From Patiria pectinifera (taxonomy: Eukaryota > Echinodermata > Asteroidea > Valvatida > Asterinidae), in NCBI GenBank assembly GCA_029964075.1, contig CM057150.1, positions 4,255,717-4,319,716 on the forward strand: a stretch of 64,000 nucleotides of DNA, written 5' to 3'. This document shows, one piece after another, positions 1 through 8,678 of this stretch; position 1 is the first letter of the stretch, and each line of letters opens with the position of its first letter. The position numbers and the translations under genes were made by a program. The notes under the pieces are model-generated. The model was given only the letters and a program-made list of their open reading frames with translations, was not told the DNA's origin and ran no database searches.

Positions 1-93
1 CGAGCTAAAACATCAAGCTGCACCCCAAGCAAAGTTGTTAAACAGCACTAAACCCAGTGAACTGGAGGTAATAATACCAACGGGTTTTTAACC

Positions 94-1390
94 ATGTGTC
101 CCGACTTAACCTCGGACTATAAATTGCCTCACGTTGAGACGGACGAGGATGTAGATCGTTGGAAATCACACCCCATGTCGTTTTATCAAAATCAGTTAAA
201 TTTTGCGATCTACTGCGCTAGCTACTACGGGCTGCGGTATTGGATTCGATCTTTTAAACGCGAGCAACCGTTACGTTTGGGCCATCTTTAACTTTCATTT
301 ATATTTTACGGTTAGAAAGATCCTGTACGACATTGCCGCTCCTTTACCGGGAGATGACGCATTTAACGCTCTAGACAACAGTTATAATCACAGAGCATTT
401 ACCGATACCTGCTTGTTGTTTGGCATAGATCAAAACAAGTCTTTTAAACAGACGAGAGACACAAAATCTAACGGTTTAGGTACCTCATATATCTTTAATA
501 AAGGCAAGTTTGTGGCGGTTGGTGAATATGATAAAGCATTACCCAACAAACCCAATGTTCTTTACGGCGGCTACCACGGTCTAGACAGTCCTAAAAAGAG
601 TGGATGCCTTTACGTTCCTTGGACGGTTATTTACATCGAACAAAACGAATCGGTACAAAAGGCTTGGTTAGATTTTATACCCGACACGAGTTCGTTTACC
701 CCCGTGGGAATCATAAAGATCAACGAATCGATCAGATCTTACGTGTACCCTTTACTCGGTGCGCAGGCTCAAACAAAAACGAGCGTATTATCACCGGGCA
801 CCGGATTAGATGCTCAGAGACAATTTAACGTCATCGTTGAAGATATCATCAATGCAGCAGACGACATGGAAACGAGTATCGATCAATTTCAAGACTCTTT
901 GCAGTATGCCAGAACGCCTTTAAATTTTGTCGTAAAACCGGGGTTGTATTTAATTCCATCGGATATGAACTTGAGGGTTGGAACGCACGACGGCTATAAC
1001 AACAATCTTCAAATCGCTACCCAGAGTATGAACACTGGTTTGGTGCCAGATTTAAACGCACAACCTCAGCCGGACGACTCTTTTGATGACACCGATGACG
1101 TCGCGCCACCAACAGCCCCAGAGCCTATGACGAACAATGCTGTATCACCAACACCTGCACCAGCACCAACACCAGCGCCATCGCCAGCACCAGCACCAAC
1201 ACCAGCGCCATCGCCAACACCCTCACCAACACCAGCACCTACACCCTCACCATCGCCAGCACCCTCACCTACAGTTTTAACCCAAGAGCCCACTAAACTA
1301 CAAACTCACCAAGACGAAAAATTATCGTTGACGGTAGGAACGTTGGCTATCGTTGGTATGGGTAGTTTAGCTTACGAGGCAACGCGATAA
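94..1390 (+). pseudogene. Polinton conserved protein with Pro-rich linker and C-terminal membrane segment (frameshifted)
   Basis: The reading frame starts at ATG 94 (MCPDLTSDYK) and must move to a second frame near 215-225, since the second frame has no ATG of its own in this stretch and continues to a stop at 1388-1390. The N-terminal region around the break (QLNFAIYC then TTGCG) resembles a conserved motif I associate with a Polinton-encoded protein of unknown role. Residues about 290-355 are a repetitive Pro-Ala-Thr-Ser linker, coded by tandem CCAGCACCAACA-like units (about 1138-1275). The last 20 residues are hydrophobic (SLTVGTLAIVGMGSLAY), a possible membrane anchor. It is the only structural-type gene on the plus strand here and converges on the next gene. 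A virion role is plausible but not shown. Confidence 0.72.
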
Positions 1391-1413
1391 GTCACACTCT
1401 AATCTCACAAGAC

Positions 1414-1460
1414 AAAAAAAAAGCCTTACCAGCACAAAGTTGGTAAGGCTTATTTTTTTT
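1414..1460. terminator. Bidirectional intrinsic-terminator-like hairpin between convergent Polinton genes
   Basis: Perfect 11-bp arms AAGCCTTACCA (1421-1431) and TGGTAAGGCTT (1441-1451) around a 9-nt loop, extended by an A run on the left (1414-1420) and a T run on the right (1453-1460). It sits exactly between the stop of the plus-strand gene (1390) and the stop of the minus-strand gene (1484). On either strand it reads as a stem followed by a U run. Hairpins at gene ends are known as transcript-end signals in mimivirus and its virophages; that this one acts so is inference. Confidence 0.6.
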
Positions 1461-1483
1461 GTTTAACTTGATCACAACTATTA

Positions 1484-2737
1484 CTACCATCGTTTTTGCA
1501 GGTACGCAAACACCAAGGCTCCCACACCCAAAAACAAAGCCCACACGTGTTCGGCCAACCACGATACGGACTTACTCAGCGCGTTAAATATCCAACTGAG
1601 TACGCTCCCTATGATACCCGGCAGAGCACCCAACGCGCTCACTCCCAGTTTTTGAAGAGCAGATGCAAAATTAGCGAGTTGTTTTGAAATCCACTCTTTG
1701 ATACCACCTTTTGGTGTTGGTGTTGGTGCTGGTGCTGGCGATGGCGCGGTTGGGGCACCCGCACCTCTCACGCTAGCGACGATGCTACTCACTATCGTGC
1801 TGATGGCTAAACTCAAAGCGGCTAAAATACTCACTACGGTCACACCTTGTTCTCTAAACAGAGTTCTAATCTTTTCCGCCAGAGTCGTGTCGTCGCCTAA
1901 TATTTTATTAATCGTTTCTTTGATTCTAGCGATCTGACTTTTGAGCCCTCGTTCGTTGGCTTTTGCGGCTTCTAATCTGGCGGATCTTTCAACGTTCAAG
2001 TCACTCAATTCATCATTTAACTCTCGTCGACCCTCTTCGCTGTGAGATTCGTCGAGTTCTTGTCTCGTGGCTGCAATCTCTCGGTCTAGTTCTGTGAGAC
2101 GCGATAAATTAAGTTCTAGGTTACCTCTCAACGTCTGAAGAGTTTTGTCTAAACACTGGAGTTCTCTGTAATTTAACCCTTCCGTTTGAGCGCCGGTGTC
2201 TTGTTCTAAATCGTCTATAATCTCGATTACCTCATCGGTGACTCTGGGTAGTTCTGTCATGGGGATACTCTCGGGTTGTATCGATTGCAGGTGTTGGCTT
2301 TGATCGTCACTGAGTGTCTTACGTTCGTAATGCGTAAAACCTAATTTGTTTCTAATAAAATCTCTACCGTTTAAACCCATCTTTCGTATATTTAACTCTA
2401 TAGTCCTCAGAGTCAAGAATCTGTCTGGTTTTCTTTGATCCGTTAACCTTATTAAGCCTTTACCAGTGTCATAAAATAAACCTTCTGTGTTGAGAATAAA
2501 GTTTTTGTATCTCGGAGATATTGGTTTATTGTATATGTTATAAGTATCGTAAAACTCATCAACGCGCCCATTAGTGAGCATGCTTCTTCCTTGATCTAAA
2601 ACGTCATCTATGTCGGTAGTGAGGATTGGTGGTGCAGGAGTTTCAAAGTTGTCGTCCAGATTGGTCTCTGCTACATCATCATCGCCATTGTAATCGTAAT
2701 CATCAACGGGGTCAAAGTCACATCCTCCCTCAGCCAT
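1484..2737 (-). CDS. Polinton coiled-coil and membrane protein, 417 aa
   Basis: Intact frame from ATG 2737. Layout: acidic N-terminus (residues 1-45, DYDYNGDDD); a middle region about 50-190; a heptad-rich coiled coil about 190-275 (QCLDKTLQTLRGNLELNLSR onward); a hydrophobic stretch about 298-322 (GVTVVSILAALSLAISTIVS); a Pro-Ala-Thr linker (SPAPAPTPTPK, about 330-345); and a tryptophan-containing hydrophobic C-terminus (WISKQL, then SVSWLAEHVWALFLGVGALV). This architecture, a coiled coil followed by FREQGVT and membrane-active segments, matches a protein I recognise from many Polintons; its function is not established. It may act in virion assembly or membrane interaction. It is the longest undamaged non-polymerase gene of the element and stands first in a run of minus-strand genes. 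Confidence 0.75.
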   Translation of the reverse strand: MAEGGCDFDPVDDYDYNGDDDVAETNLDDNFETPAPPILTTDIDDVLDQGRSMLTNGRVDEFYDTYNIYNKPISPRYKNFILNTEGLFYDTGKGLIRLTDQRKPDRFLTLRTIELNIRKMGLNGRDFIRNKLGFTHYERKTLSDDQSQHLQSIQPESIPMTELPRVTDEVIEIIDDLEQDTGAQTEGLNYRELQCLDKTLQTLRGNLELNLSRLTELDREIAATRQELDESHSEEGRRELNDELSDLNVERSARLEAAKANERGLKSQIARIKETINKILGDDTTLAEKIRTLFREQGVTVVSILAALSLAISTIVSSIVASVRGAGAPTAPSPAPAPTPTPKGGIKEWISKQLANFASALQKLGVSALGALPGIIGSVLSWIFNALSKSVSWLAEHVWALFLGVGALVFAYLQKRW

Positions 2738-2759
2738 TTATTTAATAAACCTATTTAAA

Positions 2760-3002
2760 TTATGCCGTTTTCATTATACTGCCTGGTAGTATAACCTGGG
2801 TGACCAACCAATTTTGCGTGGCCAGAGCTCCACTTATAATGCCCGTCAATTTAGCCGCATCTTCTACGCTTAGTTTGTTTAAATCCGGCGCTTTCATTTT
2901 GAATAGTTTAGCTCCTACCATAGCGTATCCCATCGAAAGACCCGATATGACGGCTCCGTGATAAATCGTATTTGCTATTCCGTTGGTGTCAAAGTTACTC
3001 AT
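2760..3002 (-). CDS. Small hydrophobic Polinton protein, 80 aa
   Basis: Intact frame from ATG 3002 to a stop just before 2760, 22 bp upstream of the 417-aa gene on the same strand. It has a hydrophobic N-terminal half (IYHGAVISGLSMGYAMVG), a central KMKAPDLNKL segment, then DAAKLTGIISGALATQNWLV. The pattern of two apolar helices around a K-P-D-L motif fits a short membrane-associated protein common in Polintons. Function unknown. The tight spacing suggests co-expression with its neighbours. Confidence 0.62.
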   Translation of the reverse strand: MSNFDTNGIANTIYHGAVISGLSMGYAMVGAKLFKMKAPDLNKLSVEDAAKLTGIISGALATQNWLVTQVILPGSIMKTA

Positions 3003-3036
3003 CGTTTTTAATATAACAATTTTTAAATTGCTGGTT

Positions 3037-3889
3037 TATTCCATGTCTAGCGTTTTGGGGGCGCTGGGTGTAGTGGGTTGCGTGACTACCGGCACTGGGT
3101 GTACTACCCGCGCAGTTGCCTTACTTTTTAGTACCAGCAACCCAACTCCTATTATAGACGCTATAGCGCTATAGCCCCCCACATCGCCCAAGAGTTGTAG
3201 CCTGGTGAGCTGGTAGCTTCGTCCGATGTTACGTTCATTTTTGCTAATTTTAATTTCATCTGTCTATTGTGCTCGGCTAAAGCTTTACCCTGCTGAATTC
3301 GTTTAGGATTTTTAGTCTTGGTCACTCTCGTTACCGTCGGTGATGGCGTTGTTTTTATCGGTGGGGGCGTCTCTGTCTCTGCTGGTTGAGCTGCAGGCGT
3401 TGCTGTCGCTGCTTTTGATCTTCCATTTATTATATTAGGTTTATTAAATTTTAAATGTTTTGTTGTGATAATCGTAGCTACTAGGGGTGATATTAAAGTT
3501 CCGTACTTGTAACAAACGTCGCTCAACATACCAGCCATACTCGCGCTTATAATAGGATCAGAACTCAAGTCGTTGGTGAGTTCTTCTTCAGAATCTATAG
3601 TGACGTTATATCCTAAAACTTGTACGGGTGTAACAACAGCTAACACTCTCGAAAATAGACTTAAAGTGTATTTACCAACAGTTTGAACAATTTCATTTCC
3701 AAATTTAGTTTCGTACAGATGATACAGCTTGTCGAGTTCTTTACTGTCAAGAGCTTCGATATGTTTAACGGTGTATTCCTTTCCCAAGTATTTTCTAGAG
3801 TTTCCGGCTGCTACGACACCGCACAAACGATCTTTATGTTCTGCGTTGTGATCTTGTTCGTTCGTTAAAGTAAGTTTTAGGTCCTCCAT
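3037..3889 (-). pseudogene. Polinton protein of the structural block, C-terminus frameshifted by an 8-bp duplication
   Basis: Frame from ATG 3889 gives 242 residues ending at 3161. It contains a globular N-terminal half (about 1-150, with hydrophobic stretches such as VLAVVTPVQVLGYNV), a Thr/Pro/Ala linker (about 160-185) and a basic helix KNPKRIQQGKALAEHNRQMK, an arrangement seen in Polinton small structural proteins. The stop at 3161 follows two tandem copies of CGCTATAG (3159-3166, 3167-3174). Past this duplication another frame stays open to a stop at 3037-3039 and encodes a short hydrophobic membrane-like segment and a Pro/Thr tail. The shorter product is therefore probably the broken form. 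Function unknown. Confidence 0.65.
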
Positions 3890-4217
3890 TTAATTAGAAA
3901 CGAATTTAATTTTGTTGTAGCTTTTGCAACTTTGTTACAAAAGCAAAGGTATTCGTAGGTGTAAAGCGATAGATTAAGCGATATGATGATAATGGCCAAA
4001 AACTGCAAATACTCAAATATTGCTATCATTTACTTACAACAAAATGTATTTTTTTGACGTTTGTTGATTAACAAATTGTAATACACGTGTAGTTTGTTGA
4101 ATAGGTTGCTACTAAGCTAGGTCCTATTAGTTAAGCAGCTAGGTAATTTAACTTGAGCACCTAGCTTATTTAACTTGAGCACCTAGCTTCATTTAGTTAA
4201 GCAGTTAGGTTATTAAC
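3890..4217. repeat. AT-rich spacer with 22-bp tandem repeat and GCTAGGT/ACCTAGC boxes
   Basis: No coding potential seen. The spacer lies upstream of the minus-strand gene starting at 3889, so it may hold its promoter. It contains two perfect copies of a 22-bp unit beginning ATTTAACTTGAGCAC (4146-4167, 4168-4189), flanked by inverted boxes GCTAGGT (about 4117, 4138) and ACCTAGC. A poly-T run and AACAAA-rich sequence lie at 4030-4080. Confidence 0.6.
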
Positions 4218-4508
4218 CTACTCAAGTAGCTCGTAACTAACTGGAGGTTCGGTGTATACGACCAATTTACTATATTTCACATCTCTCAAACGTCGTTTTA
4301 TATAATCTCGTTCTTCAATGGGTACGACGTCATTTTCGTCTAACGCTTGATCAAACGATGTTTTATCTTTGCAGTAAAATAACGCCAACCAAGCCGTGTT
4401 TTCTCTATAATCTTTTAAAACGCTGTTGTACTTTTGGGTCAGTAACCAACAGCTGTGATTTACGTGTCTTCCGCTAAATGCCATCTTGCTTAAAGCGCAC
4501 GTCTTTTT
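4218..4508 (-). pseudogene. C-terminal remnant of Polinton packaging ATPase (A32/FtsK-HerA type)
   Basis: About 96 codons containing KMAFSGRHVNHSCWLLTQKY and VPIEERDYIKRRL, followed by a conserved P-x-S-Y-E-L end. This is the part of the Polinton genome-packaging ATPase downstream of Walker B, with the arginine-finger/sensor region GRH and the LTQKY strand. Walker A and Walker B are absent, so no ATP hydrolysis is possible. It is fused in frame to capsid-protein sequence at about 4508, so the N-terminal part of the ATPase and everything between it and the capsid gene were lost in one deletion. Confidence 0.8.
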
Positions 4509-5060
4509 TAAACCGCTGGGGTAAAAAGGGTGATGCGAAGTCAGTATGTCAATGTCTAGGGGAATACAATATCTGTTACCATAGGCATCGGCGATAGCTT
4601 GATCCTTACCGTTGTTGGCGCTCGCGTTAGCATCTTCAGCCCCAGTTCTTAGTTTAGATACGTTTTCTTTTTCTATGCCCGAGTACGCCATGTTTCGAGT
4701 CGTCGAGCTGTTGATCCAATTGTCTTTAAAGTTGTGATACACGTCGGCGTGACGATAAACTTACAATTTCATGACCTTGAAGCCTGACGCTGATTTCGCT
4801 GACTAAATTTCTGGCAAATTGCTAAAAATGGTTCTATTGTTGTCACTTCCACCGTCGAGTTCTAAATTGAAAGCTAGTTTACAAGTGCCGGGTACGATCA
4901 CGTCGTCTACACCCAATTGAGGAAACTTGACCCTCAGCGTTTGCCCCGCCGATATACTACTAGGATTGTGGGTAATGACCACCTCTTTTCTCTCACCCTT
5001 GATAGATCTGGGTATTTTTAATAGCCTGCTGGGATTGAGCTTTTTTCCATACGCATTCAT
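4509..5060 (-). pseudogene. N-terminal part of Polinton major capsid protein (double jelly-roll family), broken
   Basis: ATG 5060 opens an 85-codon frame with DVIVPGTCKLAFNLELDG, a conserved strand region of Polinton/adintovirus major capsid proteins. A stop follows at 4803. Capsid-like sequence resumes in other frames: one between about 4801 and 4760, then one from about 4752 containing DNWINSST and AYGNRYCIPLDIDIL. At least two frameshifts are therefore present. At about 4508 the capsid frame runs directly into the ATPase C-terminus, so roughly two thirds of the capsid protein is missing. It cannot form a capsomer. Confidence 0.8.
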
Positions 5061-5082
5061 TTTATTTATACGAGTTTTAAAT

Positions 5083-5504
5083 TTAAAGATATTTGTAAGC
5101 CAATAGACCCACCAATAGCGTTCCTCCCTCGATAAACGCCAGTTCTCTTTCTATTTGTTGGTCACTAGGTTCGTAAAAATCTTCGAGTTTGGGTTCGCGT
5201 TGCAGTCCTACGGGTAGTTCGGTAGATTGACCACTCACCTCGTTGTAGTAACGCAACGCTCGGTCTACGTTAGAAAATGTTTCTTTAGAGGCATTTTGTT
5301 TTCTGATACGTTCGTTTAGAAAATCTAGATTTTTGGTTCGTTCTCGTTGCCACTTATCTTTGGCGGCTGAGAGTTTTCTATCGCTAAATTGTGTCTCTTA
5401 CGCTCCTCGTCGCTCTGTTTCAGATTTGAAAATAAAAAGTTTGAACCAGTAAAAGCTAAGGCGTTGACGATCGCGCCTCCTAACATCATAGCAACGCTAG
5501 CCAT
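5083..5504 (-). pseudogene. Polinton small protein with N-terminal membrane segment, frameshifted
   Basis: The most likely start is ATG 5504 (MASVAMMLGGAIVNALAF); the frame extends upstream to 5540 only through a TTG codon. A hydrophobic N-terminus is followed by a basic, charged segment DEERKRHNLAIE. The first frame ends at 5325, but homologous-looking charged helix continues in another frame from about 5390 to a stop at 5083-5085, ending in an apolar segment (GGTLLVGLLAYKYL). The layout of apolar start, charged helical middle and apolar end matches a short conserved Polinton protein. It is divergent from the integrase, whose start is about 30 bp away. Confidence 0.6.
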
Positions 5505-5534
5505 CTTATTATAAACGTCTTTTATATTAATAGT

Positions 5535-6248
5535 ATGCAAACATTATCTAAACTGTATTATAGCCCGAGCGGTTATTGGAGAGGTGAAAGTGCCGTCGAC
5601 CATTTACACGATAAAACAAAAATCGATAAAAAGGTAATCAGAGATTGGCTTAAAAAACAAGCGATATGGCAAATTTATCTACCGGGTCCTGCGTATGTAC
5701 CCAGGCCTACGAGTACATCGCGAGAGTTTGAAACACCAAACGACTTTCACCAAATGGATGTGCTATACCTACCCTGGGATAAAGTAAAACGCAAGACTTA
5801 TAAATACGCTTTGACGGTTGTCGACGTTGCGAGTCGATACCACGAAGCAGAACCTTTGGTTTCTAAAACGGCAGATTCCGCGCGAGATGCTATCGTCAAG
5901 ATTTACGCAAGGTCGCCTTTGAGTTACCCTAAAACGTTGAGAGTAGACCGAATTTAAAGGAGCATTTAAAAAATGGATGGCCTCAAAAACGTCGAGATTA
6001 TCGTAGGCGAACCCGGAAACCACCGATCGCAGGGTATCGTAGAAAGATTTAATCGAACGCTAGCCGAGAGACTGTTTGGTCATCAGTACGCTCAAGAAAT
6101 GTTAAATCCCGAGAGTAGAAACACGCAATGGGTCGAGCGATTACCCAGCGTGATCAAAGCTATAAACGATGAAACGACGAGATTAATAGCTAAAGCACCG
6201 TCAGAGGCGGTTAAACTAAAACAGGACACGCAATTACCGCCTAATTAA
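5535..6248 (+). pseudogene. Polinton retroviral-type DDE integrase, frameshifted
   Basis: First frame 5535-5957 (140 aa): zinc-finger-like/helical start, then the catalytic core with HQMDVLYLPW (first catalytic Asp, residue 75), ALTVVDVASRYHEA and the second Asp in TLRVD (residue 138), where a stop intervenes. The second frame, 5973-6248 (91 aa), carries GNHRSQGIVERFNRTLAERL, whose Glu is the third catalytic residue. One or more small indels lie between about 5950 and 5985. The C-terminal chromodomain/SH3-like part common in Polinton integrases is not visible. Role in the family: insertion of the element at 6-bp staggered cuts. Its stop overlaps that of the polymerase, which is encoded tail to tail on the other strand. 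Confidence 0.88.
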
Positions 6249-7591
6249 TATCTAGATTACGGTGACCATAAGCGAGCGTGTGTATTCCATCCGGTAAAAT
6301 GTACCTCTTTGTGTCCAACGGACTCAACGACAGTTTATTTTGAGATACGGTGTAAAGGATGTGATTTTCCGATCTAATGTGAGTCATGGTTTCGTAATGA
6401 GATTTCTTGTTTAAGATGCAGTCGTAATAGTGTCGGTGTTTTAATTTCTTAGAGGTGACCGATTTTGTGACTCCCTTGGCTTTTTTCAAGTTGATGTCAG
6501 CGGTTAAAATCGAGTACATTTTAGGTATTATACAAACGACTTCTTTGATTATTTTTCCTCCAAACTCGTCTTTAAATTTACCGATCACTTTCTTATTTGT
6601 TGGGTCGTACAAAGGATGATCCGTCGGATAATTCGAAAGGTCATATTGTTGTCCGTTTTGCTGCATATCTTTGTATACGTCGTCCGTGTGCACTACGAGT
6701 ACCAAACTGTCTGTATCTGTGTACATCAACCTGATTTTCTCTTTGTACTTGTCTTTCAAATGGTTGTAATAAAAATCGTACATCAGCGTCTTAGAGAGAT
6801 CCAAGATACTCACTCCGCAATAGATCGGTTTGTTTAACACGGTTTTAGTCTTGTACTTTTCGACAAATGACAATTTGCATTCTGAAAACGACGTCGTCGT
6901 TTTGTAGCTCGGTTTCTGTATAATTTTTTGGTATTTATCTCGATCGTCATCGTTACTGTCTCTGAGTAGGTAACCGTCAATTCGGTTTCTGACGTTTTCC
7001 ATCGTCTTACCAAACACGCTGTTGTTCATCGGTTTAAAAAAGTCTTTCTCAAAATCAGAGGTTGCTTTTGTTCGGAGTTGCGTGTTTTTGTCGATGTAAG
7101 ATGCCATCCAAGGTGCTTGTTTAAATTGCAGCACTCGATGCACCTTTTTAAGTTTCAAGCCGAGTTTGAGATACAACTGCAACGTGACGTAGTGCAAAAC
7201 ATATTTTTGTTTAGGATTAAGGGTACACGTTAATTTTTGCACGTTGCTATTAGGTTCGGTATCTAATAATTCGTTTTGATAATCAGACATCCATTCTTTT
7301 GGTATGACAATGTTTTCTGGCGCTAGGGGGTAATCGTTGTGCAGGTCGTGGAGATTGTCCGGGTAATCGAGGTCTACTTCGAAGCAGTAACCGGTGTTTG
7401 ACGTTTTCCTGAGAGATAATATCTTGGACTCGGTAAACGTTTTTGTAGAGGCCCATTTAAAGTCTTTGTACGGCAGGTATTGACTCATGGCCCAGCCGTA
7501 CAGATTGTTTGCATCGAGGTAGGTGATGTAACTCGACGGCTCGTTTGGATTATGGTCGGGTAGGTATTTGTTGTTGGCTTTGTGGTATCTC
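6241..7591 (-). pseudogene. Polinton DNA polymerase B, C-terminal part (palm and thumb), separated by LINE insertion
   Basis: Minus-strand frame with the polymerase motifs in order: motif A YLDANNLYGWAMSQ (around 7525), motif B FFKPMNNSVFGKTMEN (around 7045), motif C LMYTDTDSLVLVV (around 6715), then GGKIIKEVVCIIPKMYSI and KKAKGV, and a tail ending at 6241. These are the family B motifs in their Polinton form (NLYG instead of SLYP). All palm catalytic aspartates are present. The frame is continuous upstream of 7591 with 7-bp filler and LINE ORF1 sequence, giving a 535-codon chimera beginning at 7848. Normally this part follows directly on the N-terminal part at 12579-15724. Confidence 0.9.
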
Positions 7592-7598
7592 TCTTGTG

Positions 7599-8218
7599 GC
7601 ATCTTGGTAGTTACGTTGGCGAGGTTCGAAGAAAGTGACTTATTTTCAGCCTGAATCTCCTCTACCGTTTGAGAAGTAAAGGTGACGGATTTCTCTAGTT
7701 CATGATGTTTGTCTTCCATTTTGGTGATTCTCGACAGGAGAGACTTCTGGTTTGTGATGACTACGTCCAGTTTCTCTTGAATACCACTTGAATAGAGGTT
7801 GCTTTTGTTCGGAGTTGCGTGTTTTTGTCGATGTAAGATGCCATCCAAGGTGCTTGTTTAAATTGCAGCACTTTATGCACCTTTTTAAGTTTCAAGCCGA
7901 GTTTGAGATACAACTGCAACGTGACGTAGTGCAAAACATATTTTTGTTTAGGATTAAGGGTACACGTTAATTTTTGCACGTTGCTATTAGGTTCGGTATC
8001 TAATAATTCGTTTTGATAATCAGACATCCATTCTTTTGGTATGACAATGTTTTCTGGCGCTAGGGGGTAATCGTTGTGCAGGTCGTGGAGATTGTCCGGG
8101 TAATCGAGGTCTACTTCGAAGCAGTAACCGGTGTTTGACGTTTTCCTGAGAGATAATATCTTGGACTCGGTAAACGTTTTTGTAGAGGCCCATTTAAAGT
8201 CTTTGTACGGCAGGTATT
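7599..8218 (-). repeat. 620-bp direct copy of the polymerase/LINE 5' junction
   Basis: Positions 7599-8218 match 12384-13003 over 620 bp with no difference noticed by eye. The copy includes 425 bp of polymerase (7794-8218) and 195 bp of LINE ORF1 (7599-7793), in the same order and orientation as at the LINE 5' boundary. It lies between the LINE 3' end (8219) and the second copy of the polymerase target (up to 7591), separated from the latter by 7 bp (7592-7598). Confidence 0.93.
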
Positions 8219-8678
8219 CAAGGTTCATTTAGGTTCAAGGTTCATTTATTTTCCACAGTATCAAATCAATAAATGACATGAAATAATTACATTACAGAAA
8301 AGAATTACAAATAAAACAACAAAAGTGATATTTTAGGGATACTGCAGAGGGGCCCATTGAGAAGCAGAGCTTTTAAGCATGGGCCCCAGACAGGCATGTT
8401 CATTGAGCCCAATCCAAGAGAAGGGAATTTACTTAGAATGAACACTATTGAATGGTCAGTCACACGAGGCTCAATGAGCATGCTGTATTTAAAGTAATTA
8501 CATGTACGTAGAAAAGCAACATACCTAAACACAATACACATTGAGACGTAAACAACGGACAAACAAACATTACAATACAGATCATTTAAACTAGTCAGGT
8601 CAGCAAAGAGCAATGCAATCATGGATATTCTACAATCTACATGTAACTACATGTACATATTATATCTACTGGCATGAA
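8219..8678 (-). other. LINE 3' UTR with GGGGCCCA/TGGGCCCC hairpin
   Basis: Non-coding 3' part of the LINE. It contains complementary 8-mers GGGGCCCA (8349-8356) and TGGGCCCC (8380-8387), which could form a stem around a 23-nt loop. The terminal tail near 8219-8250 is built of AACCTTGAA/AAATGAACC units. The same stem sequences recur in a separate LINE fragment at 53903-53955, suggesting a conserved structure that may be recognised by the reverse transcriptase (inference). Confidence 0.65.

Noticed and set aside
203..1390. Separate gene starting at 203
   Set aside because: The frame opens there only by a TTG codon and overlaps the ATG-initiated frame from 94; a frameshift within one gene explains both.
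5535..6248. Ty3-type retrotransposon or retrovirus origin for the integrase
   Set aside because: No reverse transcriptase, protease or LTR nearby; polymerase B and capsid genes on both sides make it a Polinton integrase.
7761..8228. Independent polymerase gene fragment
   Set aside because: It is part of the 620-bp duplicated junction, not a separate gene.
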